Positions 1 to 7,529 of a stretch of DNA of 64,000 nucleotides are shown here, in pieces; position 1 is the stretch's first letter; each line of letters starts with the position of its first letter. Location: NCBI RefSeq assembly GCF_003635115.1, contig NZ_RBXJ01000002.1, positions 186,001 to 250,000 on the forward strand, written 5' to 3'. This DNA is from Microbacterium sp. AG1240. Its GTDB lineage: Bacteria > Actinomycetota > Actinomycetes > Actinomycetales > Microbacteriaceae. The position numbers and the translations under genes were made by a program. Under the pieces are notes generated by a model. The model searched no databases and was not told where the DNA came from. It saw nothing but the letters and a program-made list of their open reading frames with translations.

Positions 1-107
1 ACGACGGTCGATGCGAGCATCGACACGAACATCCCGAGGAGGAGTCCGATGAGCGCGGGAAGCACACGCCGTGGCGCGGTCTCGGGCTCGGAAGCAGTGG
101 TGGCCAT
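1..107 (-). CDS. MFS drug-exporter-like protein, N-terminal fragment
   Basis: Only the first 35 codons lie in the window; the gene continues beyond position 1. The visible part is a short polar tail (MATTASEPETAPRR) followed by the start of a membrane helix (LPALIGLLLGMFVSMLAST). This resembles the first helix of DHA2/EmrB-type major facilitator exporters, which often begin this way in actinobacteria. The ATG at 107 follows AAAGG five bases upstream. The promoter in front carries two inverted repeats, which fits a drug exporter repressed by a MarR- or TetR-type protein. Family assignment rests on about 20 residues and is inference. Confidence 0.5.
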   Translation of the reverse strand, partial: MATTASEPETAPRRVLPALIGLLLGMFVSMLASTV

Positions 108-153
108 GAGAACCTTTGCGAACGAGGAAGAAGAGTCGCGACACCGTCGACGC

Positions 154-206
154 GATAGTTGACTTTCATCAACCTTACTCCGATTGATTGACTTTCGTCA
201 ACTATC
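154..206 (-). promoter_or_regulatory. Promoter with two palindromic operators for the exporter
   Basis: Reading on the minus strand, TTGACG (201-196) and TAAGGT (177-172) are spaced by 18 nt and form a good -35/-10 pair. Two inverted repeats overlap them: TTGAC-TTTC-GTCAA (188-201) covers the -35 box, and GTTGA-CTTTCA-TCAAC lies just downstream of the -10 box. The outer 10 nt (154-163 and 197-206) are perfect inverted copies of each other. The arrangement is typical of MarR/TetR repression of an exporter gene; the regulator is not in this window. Confidence 0.65.
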
Positions 207-228
207 CCCGTGGCGGGCGGTGCACTGC

Positions 229-903
229 TCAGCCGTCGGCCAACGCGAGCGCGCGGAATCTCTCCCTCGGGGGTTCGGCGCGCGCGACGGGCGCTCGCGC
301 CGCCATGGTGCGGCGGTGCAGCTCGTCGATCAGAGCCGTGGCCAGCCGCACCAGGTTGTCGATCTCGCGTTCGTCGCGATCGACCCACTGGCACTGGGGT
401 TCGTCTCCGACGGGCACGAACCCGTCGTGCTCCTCCCACGTGACGAGCGTGCGCTCGGCGCCGAGGACGTGCTGCTGCCACCAGACCTGTCGTAGATAGG
501 TGCGCGGGATGCTGCGCCACTTCTTGTTCGTCGTCTTGATCTCGGCGAGGATGACCCGCCCCGCAGCATCCACCGTCACACCGTCGGGCGTCGCGAGGTG
601 TCGCCTCTCGACGACCGCGTGGAACAGTGCGGAGGACGGCTGGATCCCGTGCGTGGCGGCGACCCACGCGGCGATCTCGGGCTCGCGCGCCTTGCCGTGC
701 GCCGTGTAGGCGTTGCCGGAGAACCCCGATCCGAGCAGCTTCGCGTCGGCTGCCCGGGGGATGACCCGGTCGCTCGTCAGCGCGGCGACGTCGGTGGCGG
801 TGATCCCTCGCGAGCGTGCGCGCACCCACGCGACCCGGTCGCGCGAGTCGGCCACGATCCGCGCGGCCAGCTCGGGGCTGCGCGCGGTCAGTTCGGGGGA
901 CAT
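229..903 (-). CDS. YqaJ-family exonuclease-like protein
   Basis: A 224-residue protein with the hallmarks of the YqaJ/lambda exonuclease branch of PD-(D/E)XK nucleases: GITATDVAAL near residue 34, HGKAREPEIAAW around residue 70, a conserved TPDG, EIKTT as the catalytic E-x-K strand, and YLRQVWWQQHVLGAER, the usual Q-x-x-x-Q helix. Such proteins degrade DNA 5'-3' and are mostly phage recombination enzymes, but single chromosomal copies occur in actinobacteria. No recombinase, integrase or phage gene is nearby. The start codon lies 7 nt after TAGGGT (911-916 on the opposite strand), so the transcript may be leaderless. The exact substrate is unknown. Confidence 0.72.
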   Translation of the reverse strand: MSPELTARSPELAARIVADSRDRVAWVRARSRGITATDVAALTSDRVIPRAADAKLLGSGFSGNAYTAHGKAREPEIAAWVAATHGIQPSSALFHAVVERRHLATPDGVTVDAAGRVILAEIKTTNKKWRSIPRTYLRQVWWQQHVLGAERTLVTWEEHDGFVPVGDEPQCQWVDRDEREIDNLVRLATALIDELHRRTMAARAPVARAEPPRERFRALALADG

Positions 904-1132
904 GCGTTCGACCCTAACCCCGCCTCCTCGCCGTGCGCTGCTCGACGCGCGTCGAGATCACGGCTTCTCGCCGAGAGTGCGGGGTACGGCCGCGCCGCGG
1001 CCGTACGCTCGGCAACAACCCGTGCGTTCGCGCCTCGTCGCCCTCTCCTGCACAGGGGCGTCAGTGCGGAGGGGATTCGGCATATGACGATGCGGGGCCT
1101 GCCCGGGCGCGCAGAGGGACTGAAGTGGTCGC

Positions 1133-2116
1133 ATGCGACATCTCGGGCCGGGTGAGGCGCGGCGCCTCCTGCGAACGCGTGAGGATCTGTTCCTCGAAGG
1201 AGCGACTCGACGCTCCATCGAGGCGGAACTGCAGCGAGGAGAGCTGCGGCGCGTCCGCCGCGGATGGTTCGTCCGCGAGGAGGAGTGGCGGGGGCTGTGG
1301 TCCGAGTCTCGCCATCTCCTCCACGTCTGGGCCGTCATGGAGGGTGCTCGCAGCGCCGCCGTCGTGGCGTCGCACACGGCAGCCGCGGTGATGTGGGGCC
1401 TGCCGCTGTGGCGAACTGCCACGCCCCGCGTCCACCTGACATCCCGCACGGATGCGGCGATCTCGAGCGGAAGCGACGTCATGCGTCACCGGCTCGAGCT
1501 GCCCGAATCCGACGTGACGATCATCGAGGGGGTGCCGTGCACGACTCTCGAGCGAACGGTTTTCGACCTCTCGCGCACGCTATCGATGGAAGCGGCACTC
1601 GCTGCAGCCGACGCGGGAATGCGGCTCGTCAGCGTCGATGGCTTCACCGTGGACGAGGCTGCCGCGGGGCAGTGGCGGGAGGGGATGAGACGTCGACTCC
1701 ACGATGCGACAGGGGTCCGTGGGGTCCGACGGGCGCGCTGGACGGCCGAGACCGCCGACGGGCTCGCGCAGCTGCCGGGGGAGAGTGTCAGTCGGCTGCA
1801 GTTGCTGAGGTTGGGATTCCGCAGGCTCAGACTGCAGGTTCCGGTGCCCTCGCCCGGGGGCAGCTTCTACTGGGTCGATATCGGCATCGAGGATGCGGCG
1901 ACGTGGGGCGAGTTCGACGGCGCCACGAAGTACACCGATCGCGTCATGCGATCGGGTCGCTCCATCGAGCAGGTGATGCTCGACGAGAAGCAGCGCGAGG
2001 ACTGGATACGCGGAACGACCCGGCGCCCCCTGGTGAGGTGGGGTGACCGCCACATCGGAAGCCCGCGCGCGCTCGGCGAGCGTCTCGCGGCCTTCGGCGT
2101 ACGTCCACCCCGCTGA
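1133..2116 (+). CDS. AbiEi-like protein with nuclease-like C-terminus
   Basis: A 327-residue protein. The N-terminal 80 residues (RTREDLFLEGATRRSIEAELQRGELRRVRRGWFV) resemble the winged-helix AbiEi antitoxin domain. The middle carries GVPCTTLERTVFDL, common in AbiEi-like proteins. The C-terminus contains GESVSRLQLLRLGF, then WVDIGIEDAATWGEFDG and KY, a spacing like E...D...ExDGxxKY in VSR/DUF559-type PD-(D/E)XK folds. No AbiEii-like nucleotidyltransferase toxin lies next to it, so a classical type IV toxin-antitoxin pair is not supported. Many Microbacterium strains carry several solitary copies (general knowledge). Function unknown; DNA binding is the best guess. Confidence 0.6.
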   Translation: MRHLGPGEARRLLRTREDLFLEGATRRSIEAELQRGELRRVRRGWFVREEEWRGLWSESRHLLHVWAVMEGARSAAVVASHTAAAVMWGLPLWRTATPRVHLTSRTDAAISSGSDVMRHRLELPESDVTIIEGVPCTTLERTVFDLSRTLSMEAALAAADAGMRLVSVDGFTVDEAAAGQWREGMRRRLHDATGVRGVRRARWTAETADGLAQLPGESVSRLQLLRLGFRRLRLQVPVPSPGGSFYWVDIGIEDAATWGEFDGATKYTDRVMRSGRSIEQVMLDEKQREDWIRGTTRRPLVRWGDRHIGSPRALGERLAAFGVRPPR

Positions 2117-2231
2117 CGCTGCGGCGCGCGCGCACGGGTTCTGCTCGAGCGCACGGCGTGGGCGCGGCACTTACGTGCTCTCTCGGGCACACGTCGTGCG
2201 TTGATGGATTTGGCGGGGGCGGGGCGGGGGC

Positions 2232-2480
2232 TTAGAGTGGGGGACAAGCCAAAGACCGCCGGTCATCGGGGTGCGCGAAAGCGCAGCACGATCGAAGCAG
2301 CTGACGCGAATCCCGCAAGGGATCGTGAACGCAGACCTGCGCAGGTGTACGAACGAATTCCCGATCGGGAACCACGCTCCGTGCCTTGCGCCGGAGCGTT
2401 TTTTCATTGCTGGGGAAAGACCGGATGCTGCGGCCCGACGCCCGCTCCCGCGGCGCGTCTCGTACACACAAGGAGTGGCC
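2232..2480 (+). promoter_or_regulatory. L10 leader (rplJ 5' regulatory region)
   Basis: The 364-nt gap before rplJ holds no ORF but strong RNA structure. A possible -10 box (TAGAGT) is at 2233. Then comes a conserved-looking block GCCAAAGACCGCCGGTC, a perfect 12-nt palindrome ACCTGCGCAGGT (2335-2346) and an intrinsic terminator (2374-2404) well before the start codon. In many bacteria L10(L12)4 binds such a leader and represses rplJL. A terminator inside the leader suggests control by attenuation here. The rest, 2117-2231, shows nothing identifiable. Confidence 0.7.
2374..2404 (+). terminator. Attenuator in the rplJ leader
   Basis: Perfect 8-bp stem ACGCTCCG (2374-2381) with CGGAGCGT (2392-2399), a 10-nt loop, and a run of six T (2399-2404). 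It sits 77 nt before rplJ, so transcription of the operon must read through it. Confidence 0.8.
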
Positions 2481-2996
2481 ATGGCGCAGAAGGACGCATC
2501 GGTTGCCGAGCTCACGAAGCACTTCGAGGACTCGACCGCCGTTCTGCTGACCGAGTACCGCGGTCTGACGGTTGCCCAGCTCAAGGAGCTGCGCAACAAC
2601 ATCCGTCAGGACGCGGAGTACGCCGTGGTGAAGAACACGCTGACCAAGATCGCCGCGTCCAACGCGGGCGTGACGGGTCTGGACGACGAACTCAAGGGTC
2701 CGTCGGCCATCGCCTTCGTGCACGGTGACCCGGTCGCCGTCGCGAAGGGGCTGCGCGCCTTCGCCAAGGCTAATCCTCTTCTCGTGATCAAGGGCGGGTA
2801 CTTCGACGGTGCCGCCCTGACCGCGGATGAGGTCAACAAGCTCGCCGACCTCGAGAGCCGTGAAGTCCTGCTGGCGAAGCTCGCCGGTGCGATGAAGGCC
2901 TCGCTGTTCGGCGCCGCATATCTGTTCAACGCACCGCTGTCGAAGGCCGTTCGCACGGTCGATGCGCTGCGCGACAAGCAGGAGTCCGCAGCCTGA
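2481..2996 (+). CDS. rplJ: 50S ribosomal protein L10
   Basis: A 171-residue protein of normal L10 length. It begins [18 protein letters not shown] and contains [16 protein letters not shown] and VVKNTL, the conserved rRNA-binding part of L10. The C-terminal helix (residues ~135-165) is where L7/L12 dimers dock to form the ribosomal stalk. The ATG at 2481 follows AGGAGTGG at 2471. It is co-transcribed with rplL 45 nt downstream and controlled by the attenuator leader. Confidence 0.98.
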   Translation: MAQKDASVAELTKHFEDSTAVLLTEYRGLTVAQLKELRNNIRQDAEYAVVKNTLTKIAASNAGVTGLDDELKGPSAIAFVHGDPVAVAKGLRAFAKANPLLVIKGGYFDGAALTADEVNKLADLESREVLLAKLAGAMKASLFGAAYLFNAPLSKAVRTVDALRDKQESAA

Positions 2997-3041
2997 CACG
3001 GTCAGGCGCGGTACGAATAACCCCGATCAAGGAGAATCATC

Positions 3042-3431
3042 ATGGCAAAGCTCACCACTGACGAGCTGCTCGACGCCTTCAAGGAGCTCACGCTCATCGA
3101 GCTCAGCGAGTTCGTCAAGAAGTTCGAGGAGACCTTCGAGGTCACCGCTGCGGCTCCGGTCGCCGTCGCCGCTGCCGGTGCCCCCGCCGGTGGCGCCCCC
3201 GCCGAAGAGGAAGAGGTCAAGGACTCCTTCGACGTCATCCTCGACTCGGTCGGCGACAAGAAGATCCAGGTCATCAAGGTCGTCCGCGAGCTCACCTCGC
3301 TCGGCCTCGGCGAGGCCAAGGCCGTCGTCGACGGTGCCCCCAAGGCCGTGCTCGAGGGCGCGACCAAGGACGCCGCTGACAAGGCGAAGGCCGCTCTCGA
3401 AGAGGCCGGCGCCAGCGTTACCCTCAAGTAA
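3042..3431 (+). CDS. rplL: 50S ribosomal protein L7/L12
   Basis: A 129-residue protein with the L7/L12 plan: an N-terminal dimerisation domain ([20 protein letters not shown]), an Ala/Pro/Gly-rich hinge at residues ~38-55, and the C-terminal factor-binding domain ([31 protein letters not shown]). It recruits translation GTPases to the ribosome. AAGGAG precedes the ATG. Transcription ends at the strong hairpin 10 nt beyond the stop codon; rpoB does not follow. Confidence 0.98.
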   Translation: MAKLTTDELLDAFKELTLIELSEFVKKFEETFEVTAAAPVAVAAAGAPAGGAPAEEEEVKDSFDVILDSVGDKKIQVIKVVRELTSLGLGEAKAVVDGAPKAVLEGATKDAADKAKAALEEAGASVTLK

Positions 3432-3440
3432 CCCTGTCCA

Positions 3441-3480
3441 CGAAGGGCCCCGGATGCTGCGAAGCATCCGGGGCCCTTCG
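3441..3480 (+). terminator. Terminator of rplJ-rplL
   Basis: Perfect 18-bp inverted repeat (3441-3458 with 3463-3480) closed by a GCGA tetraloop. There is only a weak T-rich tail, as is usual in high-GC actinobacteria. The stem includes the window-wide repeated word GGATGCT and its complement. It may also serve the minus-strand LacI gene ending at 3506. Confidence 0.85.
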
Positions 3481-3505
3481 TCGTTCGTGCCCGGATCGGG
3501 CCCCG

Positions 3506-4507
3506 TCAGCGGGGAGCGGCCGTCGAGGCCCGCACGACGAGCTGCACCGGGATCGTCGATCGTGCGGGGGCGTCGGCGTTGTCGACCATCCCGAGGAGGA
3601 TGTCGACGGCCTGCTCGCCCTGCGCGGCGGGGCGCTGCTCCACCGTCGTCAACGCGAACATCTCCGCGTAGTCATGGCCGTCGACCCCGACCACGCTGAG
3701 CTGGGAGGGGACGGCGATCCCCAACCTGCGGGCGGCGACGATCGCACCGATGGCGATCTCGTCGCAGGCCGCGACGATCGCAGTGGGCCGGCTCTCGACA
3801 TCGGCGAGAAGGGCGGCGGCGGCAGCGTAGCCGTCGGTGATCGTGAGCGTCGATTCGTGGATGCGGGTGCGATCCGACAGCCCCGCGCCCGACATGGCCT
3901 GGCGATATCCGGCGATGCGGTCGATCACGTCGTGCGCGGTGGGCTCGTCCTCCGGTGTCGCGCCGAGGAACGCGATGGCACGGTGACCGAGCGCCAGCAG
4001 GTGCTGGGTGATCATGCGGCCGATGGCGGTGTTGTCGATGCCGAGCGTGGCGATCTCGGCCAGTTCGTTGCCGATGCACACGGTGGGCTTGCCGAACGAG
4101 AGCAGCCGGGCGATGTCGGCGTCGTCGGGCTCGAGGGCGACGGCGATGACGCCGTCGAACCTCTTGCGCGCGAGGAAGTGCGTGTACAGGCTCGCCCGAT
4201 CGCGTGAATCGGGCTCGGCGACGTACAGCGTCAGGTCGTAGCCGCGCGGGATGAGCGTGCGCTCGACACCCTCGATGATCGAGCCGAAGTACCAGCGGTT
4301 GACGCGCGGCACGATGAGGGCGACCGTGTTCGTGCGACCCGTCGCGAGGCTGACGGCACTCGTGGTGGGCACGTAGCCGAGCGATCCCGCGGCATCCTGC
4401 ACCCGTCGACGAGTCGCGTCCGAGACGTACCCGCCCCCCGTGAGGGCGCGGCTCGCCGTCGACTTCGAGACGCCCGCGAGGCGTGCGACGTCGGCGATTC
4501 CGCTCAC
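3506..4507 (-). CDS. LacI-family transcriptional repressor of sugar import
   Basis: A 333-residue LacI/GalR protein. The helix-turn-helix (IADVARLAGVSKSTASRALTG) is at the extreme N-terminus, the hinge helix follows near residue 50, and a periplasmic-binding-like effector domain runs to the end (VALIVPRVNRWYFGSIIEGVE, CDEIAIGAI, VVGVDGHDYAE). I place the start at GTG 4507, 7 nt after AGGAAGG; an upstream GTG at 4543 would add 12 residues with no ribosome binding site. It diverges from the sugar importer and probably represses it and itself through palindromes at 4602 and 4711. The inducer is presumably an alpha-glucoside or related sugar. Confidence 0.9.
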   Translation of the reverse strand: MSGIADVARLAGVSKSTASRALTGGGYVSDATRRRVQDAAGSLGYVPTTSAVSLATGRTNTVALIVPRVNRWYFGSIIEGVERTLIPRGYDLTLYVAEPDSRDRASLYTHFLARKRFDGVIAVALEPDDADIARLLSFGKPTVCIGNELAEIATLGIDNTAIGRMITQHLLALGHRAIAFLGATPEDEPTAHDVIDRIAGYRQAMSGAGLSDRTRIHESTLTITDGYAAAAALLADVESRPTAIVAACDEIAIGAIVAARRLGIAVPSQLSVVGVDGHDYAEMFALTTVEQRPAAQGEQAVDILLGMVDNADAPARSTIPVQLVVRASTAAPR

Positions 4508-4601
4508 TGGTAGCCCTTCCTGCATCGCGGCATCTCTGCGCACGGACGGCGGCGTCGCCGGTCCGGATCACAGAAACCATAGTGCAGAGAGGGAAAAAAG
4601 A

Positions 4602-4611
4602 GAACCGGTTC
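4602..4611. promoter_or_regulatory. LacI-type operator 1
   Basis: GAACCGGTTC is a perfect palindrome with the central CG typical of LacI-family operators. Flanks extend it to AGAACCGGTTCC. On the minus strand it lies where the -35 of the lacI-like gene would be, upstream of TATGGT (4577-4582), which suggests autoregulation. Confidence 0.65.
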
Positions 4612-4710
4612 CACACGGGGCTGGATGCAGCGGGCGCGGGTTTCACGCGAGGTTATCGTTTCGTAATGAATCGGCGTTGTGTCCGGTGAGTATCTCGCTT
4701 ACGTTTGTGT

Positions 4711-4722
4711 GGAATCGGTTCC
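4711..4722. promoter_or_regulatory. LacI-type operator 2
   Basis: GGAATCGGTTCC differs from operator 1 (AGAACCGGTTCC) at two positions. It lies 59 nt before the binding-protein start, close to its expected transcription start. Two copies about 110 bp apart would allow DNA looping between the divergent promoters. Confidence 0.65.
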
Positions 4723-4781
4723 CGAACGGAACCCGAGCGCAGGTGCAAGTCGCGCCCGCGCCCTCGAAGAGGAGGAATCAC

Positions 4782-6113
4782 ATGATCAGTTCGCAGCGAA
4801 GCCGCGTGATCGCACCGATCGCGTTCATCGGCATCGCGGGGCTTGCTCTTGCAGGCTGCGCAGAGGGTGGCACCTCGGACGACTCGGGCTCCGTCGAGGG
4901 CCAGACCGTGCAGATCGCCGGTGGCATCACCGGTGTCGAGGCGGACGACCTCAACGCGTCGTTCGAGCAGTTCACCGCGGACACCGGGATCAAGGTCGTC
5001 TACACCGGCGACAAGAGCTTCGAGGGCAACATCGTCACGAAGGTCACCGGTGGCTCCGCCCCCGACATCGCGATCGTTCCCCAGCCCGGTCTCGTCAAGG
5101 CGCTCGTCGACACCGGCGAGGTCCAGCCGGCCCCCGAAGCCGTCGAGTCGAACGTCGACGCGAACTGGTCGCCCGACTGGAAGACCTACGGCACCGTCGA
5201 CGACGTGTTCTACGCCGCTCCCATGCTCGGAAACGTCAAGGGCTACGTCTGGTACTCGCCGAAGCAGTTCGCCGAGTGGGGCGTCGAGATCCCCACGACC
5301 TACGACGAGCTCCTCACCCTCACCCAGACCATCCGCGACAAGACGGGCGCCGCGCCCTGGTGCGCGGGCTTCGCCTCCGACGCCGCATCCGGCTGGCCCG
5401 GCACCGACTGGATCGAAGACCTCGTTCTGCGTCAGTCCGGCGCCGACGTCTACGACCAGTGGGTCGCCAACGAGGTGCCCTTCACCGACCCGAAGATCAA
5501 GGACGCCTTCGACGCGGTCGGTGAGATCCTGCTGAACCCCGACTACGTCAACGCCGGCTACGGAGACGTGAAGAGCATCAACTCCACGGCGTTCGCCGAC
5601 GTGGCCGCCGCCGTCTCCGACGGTCGCTGCGCGATGACCCACCAGGCATCGTTCCTCTCGGCGAACTTCCTCGAGGCGAAGACCGCCGCGGGCGCGACGC
5701 CGGAGATCGGCCCCGAGGGTGACGTCTACGCGTTCCTGCTCCCCGGTGTCGAGGCCGACGGCGAGACCTTCGTCGAGGCCGGCGGTGAGTTCGTCACGGC
5801 GTTCTCCGACTCCGCGGCCACGCAGCAGGTGCTCGAGTTCATGTCGACTCCCGAGTTCGCCGACGCCCGTGTGAAGCTGGGCGGCGTCATCTCGGCCAAC
5901 AAGAACGCCGACCCGTCGCTGGCGTCCAGCCAGTTCCTCACCGAAGCCATGGAGCTGCTGCAGGACCCCGACACCGTCGTCCGCTTCGACGCGTCGGACC
6001 TGATGCCGGCCACCGTCGGCAACGGATCGTTCTGGAAGGGCATGGTCAACTGGATCGACGGCCGCCCGACCGACCAGGTCCTGAGCGACATCCAGGCCGG
6101 GTACGACAACTGA
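4782..6113 (+). CDS. Sugar ABC transporter substrate-binding lipoprotein (AglE-like)
   Basis: A 443-residue family 1 extracellular solute-binding protein. The signal peptide ends in the lipobox LALAGC, so Cys is lipidated and the mature protein sits on the outer face of the membrane. The mature chain has the usual two-lobe signature (VKVTGGSAPDIAIVPQPGLV, GYVWYSPKQFAEWGVEIPTTYDELL). The segment WPGTDWIEDLVLRQSG and the partner permeases point to the alpha-glucoside (AglE) type. The ATG at 4782 follows GGAGGAA. It is first in the operon and is followed by a hairpin that may raise its level relative to the permeases. The true substrate is inferred only. Confidence 0.85.
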   Translation: MISSQRSRVIAPIAFIGIAGLALAGCAEGGTSDDSGSVEGQTVQIAGGITGVEADDLNASFEQFTADTGIKVVYTGDKSFEGNIVTKVTGGSAPDIAIVPQPGLVKALVDTGEVQPAPEAVESNVDANWSPDWKTYGTVDDVFYAAPMLGNVKGYVWYSPKQFAEWGVEIPTTYDELLTLTQTIRDKTGAAPWCAGFASDAASGWPGTDWIEDLVLRQSGADVYDQWVANEVPFTDPKIKDAFDAVGEILLNPDYVNAGYGDVKSINSTAFADVAAAVSDGRCAMTHQASFLSANFLEAKTAAGATPEIGPEGDVYAFLLPGVEADGETFVEAGGEFVTAFSDSAATQQVLEFMSTPEFADARVKLGGVISANKNADPSLASSQFLTEAMELLQDPDTVVRFDASDLMPATVGNGSFWKGMVNWIDGRPTDQVLSDIQAGYDN

Positions 6114-6124
6114 TCTCGTAACGA

Positions 6125-6164
6125 GTGCGCGCCGCGGGGATCCGATGATCCCCGTGGCGCGTAC
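6125..6164 (+). terminator. Hairpin between binding-protein and permease genes
   Basis: An 18-bp imperfect stem (6125-6142 with 6147-6164, tetraloop CGAT) lies in the 81-nt gap after the binding-protein stop. Within an operon such hairpins act as partial terminators or 3' stabilisers, giving excess binding protein. A short T-rich stretch follows. Confidence 0.65.
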
Positions 6165-6194
6165 TCTTCTCTGCACTACGCGAAAGGTATGACA

Positions 6195-7529
6195 ATGTCG
6201 CATACGCTCACCGCGCCACCGGAGGCTCCGCCGGAACAGCCGCGTGCTGTCGCGTCGCAGCCGGGCCGCCGCGCCGCCACCATCGGCGTGATCGCCGCCG
6301 CCGTGGTCCTCGTCGTCGCGCTGGTGGCGCTGTTCGCCGCCCCGGCGGTCGACGACGCCCCCAAGACGACCATCGGGTTCTCGCTGAACAGCTTCTTCGT
6401 CTGGATCGGCAACCTGAACCCGCTCGTCCAGATCCCGATCGCGGTCGTCGCCTTCGGCGCCGTGGTCGCGCTGATCCTCCTCATCATCGAGTTCGCCCCC
6501 CGTGCCGGTCGCGGCTACTTCTGGATGCGGCTGGTGATCTGCTTCGCCGTTCCGGTGGTCGCCTTCATGCTTCTGCGGCCCTATCAGAACGCCGTTCTCT
6601 ACGTCGTGGGCATCGCGCTCGCGCTCGGCGCGCTGCTGTTCTTCTTCGACTACCGCTCGCGAGCCGGAGCCGGGTACTTCTTCCAGCTGGTGGTCTTCCT
6701 GCTGCCGGCGGCCATCCTGCTCCTCCTCGGCCTCATCTACCCCGCCATCTCGACGATCTACCAGTCGTTCTTCGACAAGAGCGGCGAGACGTTCGTGGGG
6801 CTGGAGAACTACATCTGGACCTTCACGAACCCCGAGGGGTTCTGGTCGGTCATCAACACGATCATCTGGGCGATCTTCGCCCCCACTCTGTCGACGGCGA
6901 TCGGATTGGCCTACGCGGCGTTCATCGACCGGGCACGCGGCGAGAAGATCCTGAAGCTCTTCGTCTTCATGCCGTTCGCCATCTCGTTCGTCGGCGCCGG
7001 CATCATCTGGAAGTTCGTCTACGACTACCGGCAGGGCGAGCAGATCGGCATCCTGAACGCGATCGTCACGCTGTTCGGCGGTCAGCCCATCGGGTGGCTC
7101 GATCAGACGCCGCTGGTGAACACCTTCGCGCTGCTGGCGGTGTTCATCTGGACCCAGACCGGTTTCGCCATGGTGATCCTGTCGGTCGCGATCAAGGCGG
7201 TGCCGACCGAGCAGCTCGAGGCCGCGCAGCTCGACGGCACGACCCCGTGGCAACGATTCATCAACGTGACCGTGCCCGGCATCCGCGCCTCGCTCATCGT
7301 GGTGCTGACCACCATCACCATCGCCTCGCTCAAGGTGTACGACATCGTCGCGGTCATGACCGGTGGGCGTGCGAACTCCAGCGTGCTCGGCTTCGAGATG
7401 GTCAACCAGCAGCAGCGGTTCCAGAGCTTCGGGCACTCGTCGGCGCTCGCCGTCGTGCTGTTCCTGTTCGTGCTGCCGCTGATCGTCTACAACGCGCGTC
7501 AGATGCGCAAGCAGAAGGAGATCCGATAA
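6195..7529 (+). CDS. Sugar ABC transporter permease (AglF/MalF-like)
   Basis: A 444-residue integral membrane protein. The N-terminal half has about four extra hydrophobic helices before the six-helix ABC core, as in MalF/AglF proteins. The cytoplasmic EAA loop that contacts the ATPase is clear (EQLEAAQLDGTTPWQRF, around residue 340). I choose ATG 6195 over 6189 because the AAAGG at 6183 is then 7 nt away. The stop overlaps the next start by 1 nt (TAATG). It forms the pore with the following permease. Confidence 0.88.
   Translation: MSHTLTAPPEAPPEQPRAVASQPGRRAATIGVIAAAVVLVVALVALFAAPAVDDAPKTTIGFSLNSFFVWIGNLNPLVQIPIAVVAFGAVVALILLIIEFAPRAGRGYFWMRLVICFAVPVVAFMLLRPYQNAVLYVVGIALALGALLFFFDYRSRAGAGYFFQLVVFLLPAAILLLLGLIYPAISTIYQSFFDKSGETFVGLENYIWTFTNPEGFWSVINTIIWAIFAPTLSTAIGLAYAAFIDRARGEKILKLFVFMPFAISFVGAGIIWKFVYDYRQGEQIGILNAIVTLFGGQPIGWLDQTPLVNTFALLAVFIWTQTGFAMVILSVAIKAVPTEQLEAAQLDGTTPWQRFINVTVPGIRASLIVVLTTITIASLKVYDIVAVMTGGRANSSVLGFEMVNQQQRFQSFGHSSALAVVLFLFVLPLIVYNARQMRKQKEIR

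Noticed and set aside
229..2116. Prophage or defence island at the left edge
   Set aside because: A YqaJ nuclease and an AbiEi-like gene are suggestive, but there is no integrase, tRNA end, structural gene or change in base composition.
1133..2116. Type IV toxin-antitoxin pair
   Set aside because: No AbiEii-like nucleotidyltransferase on either side.
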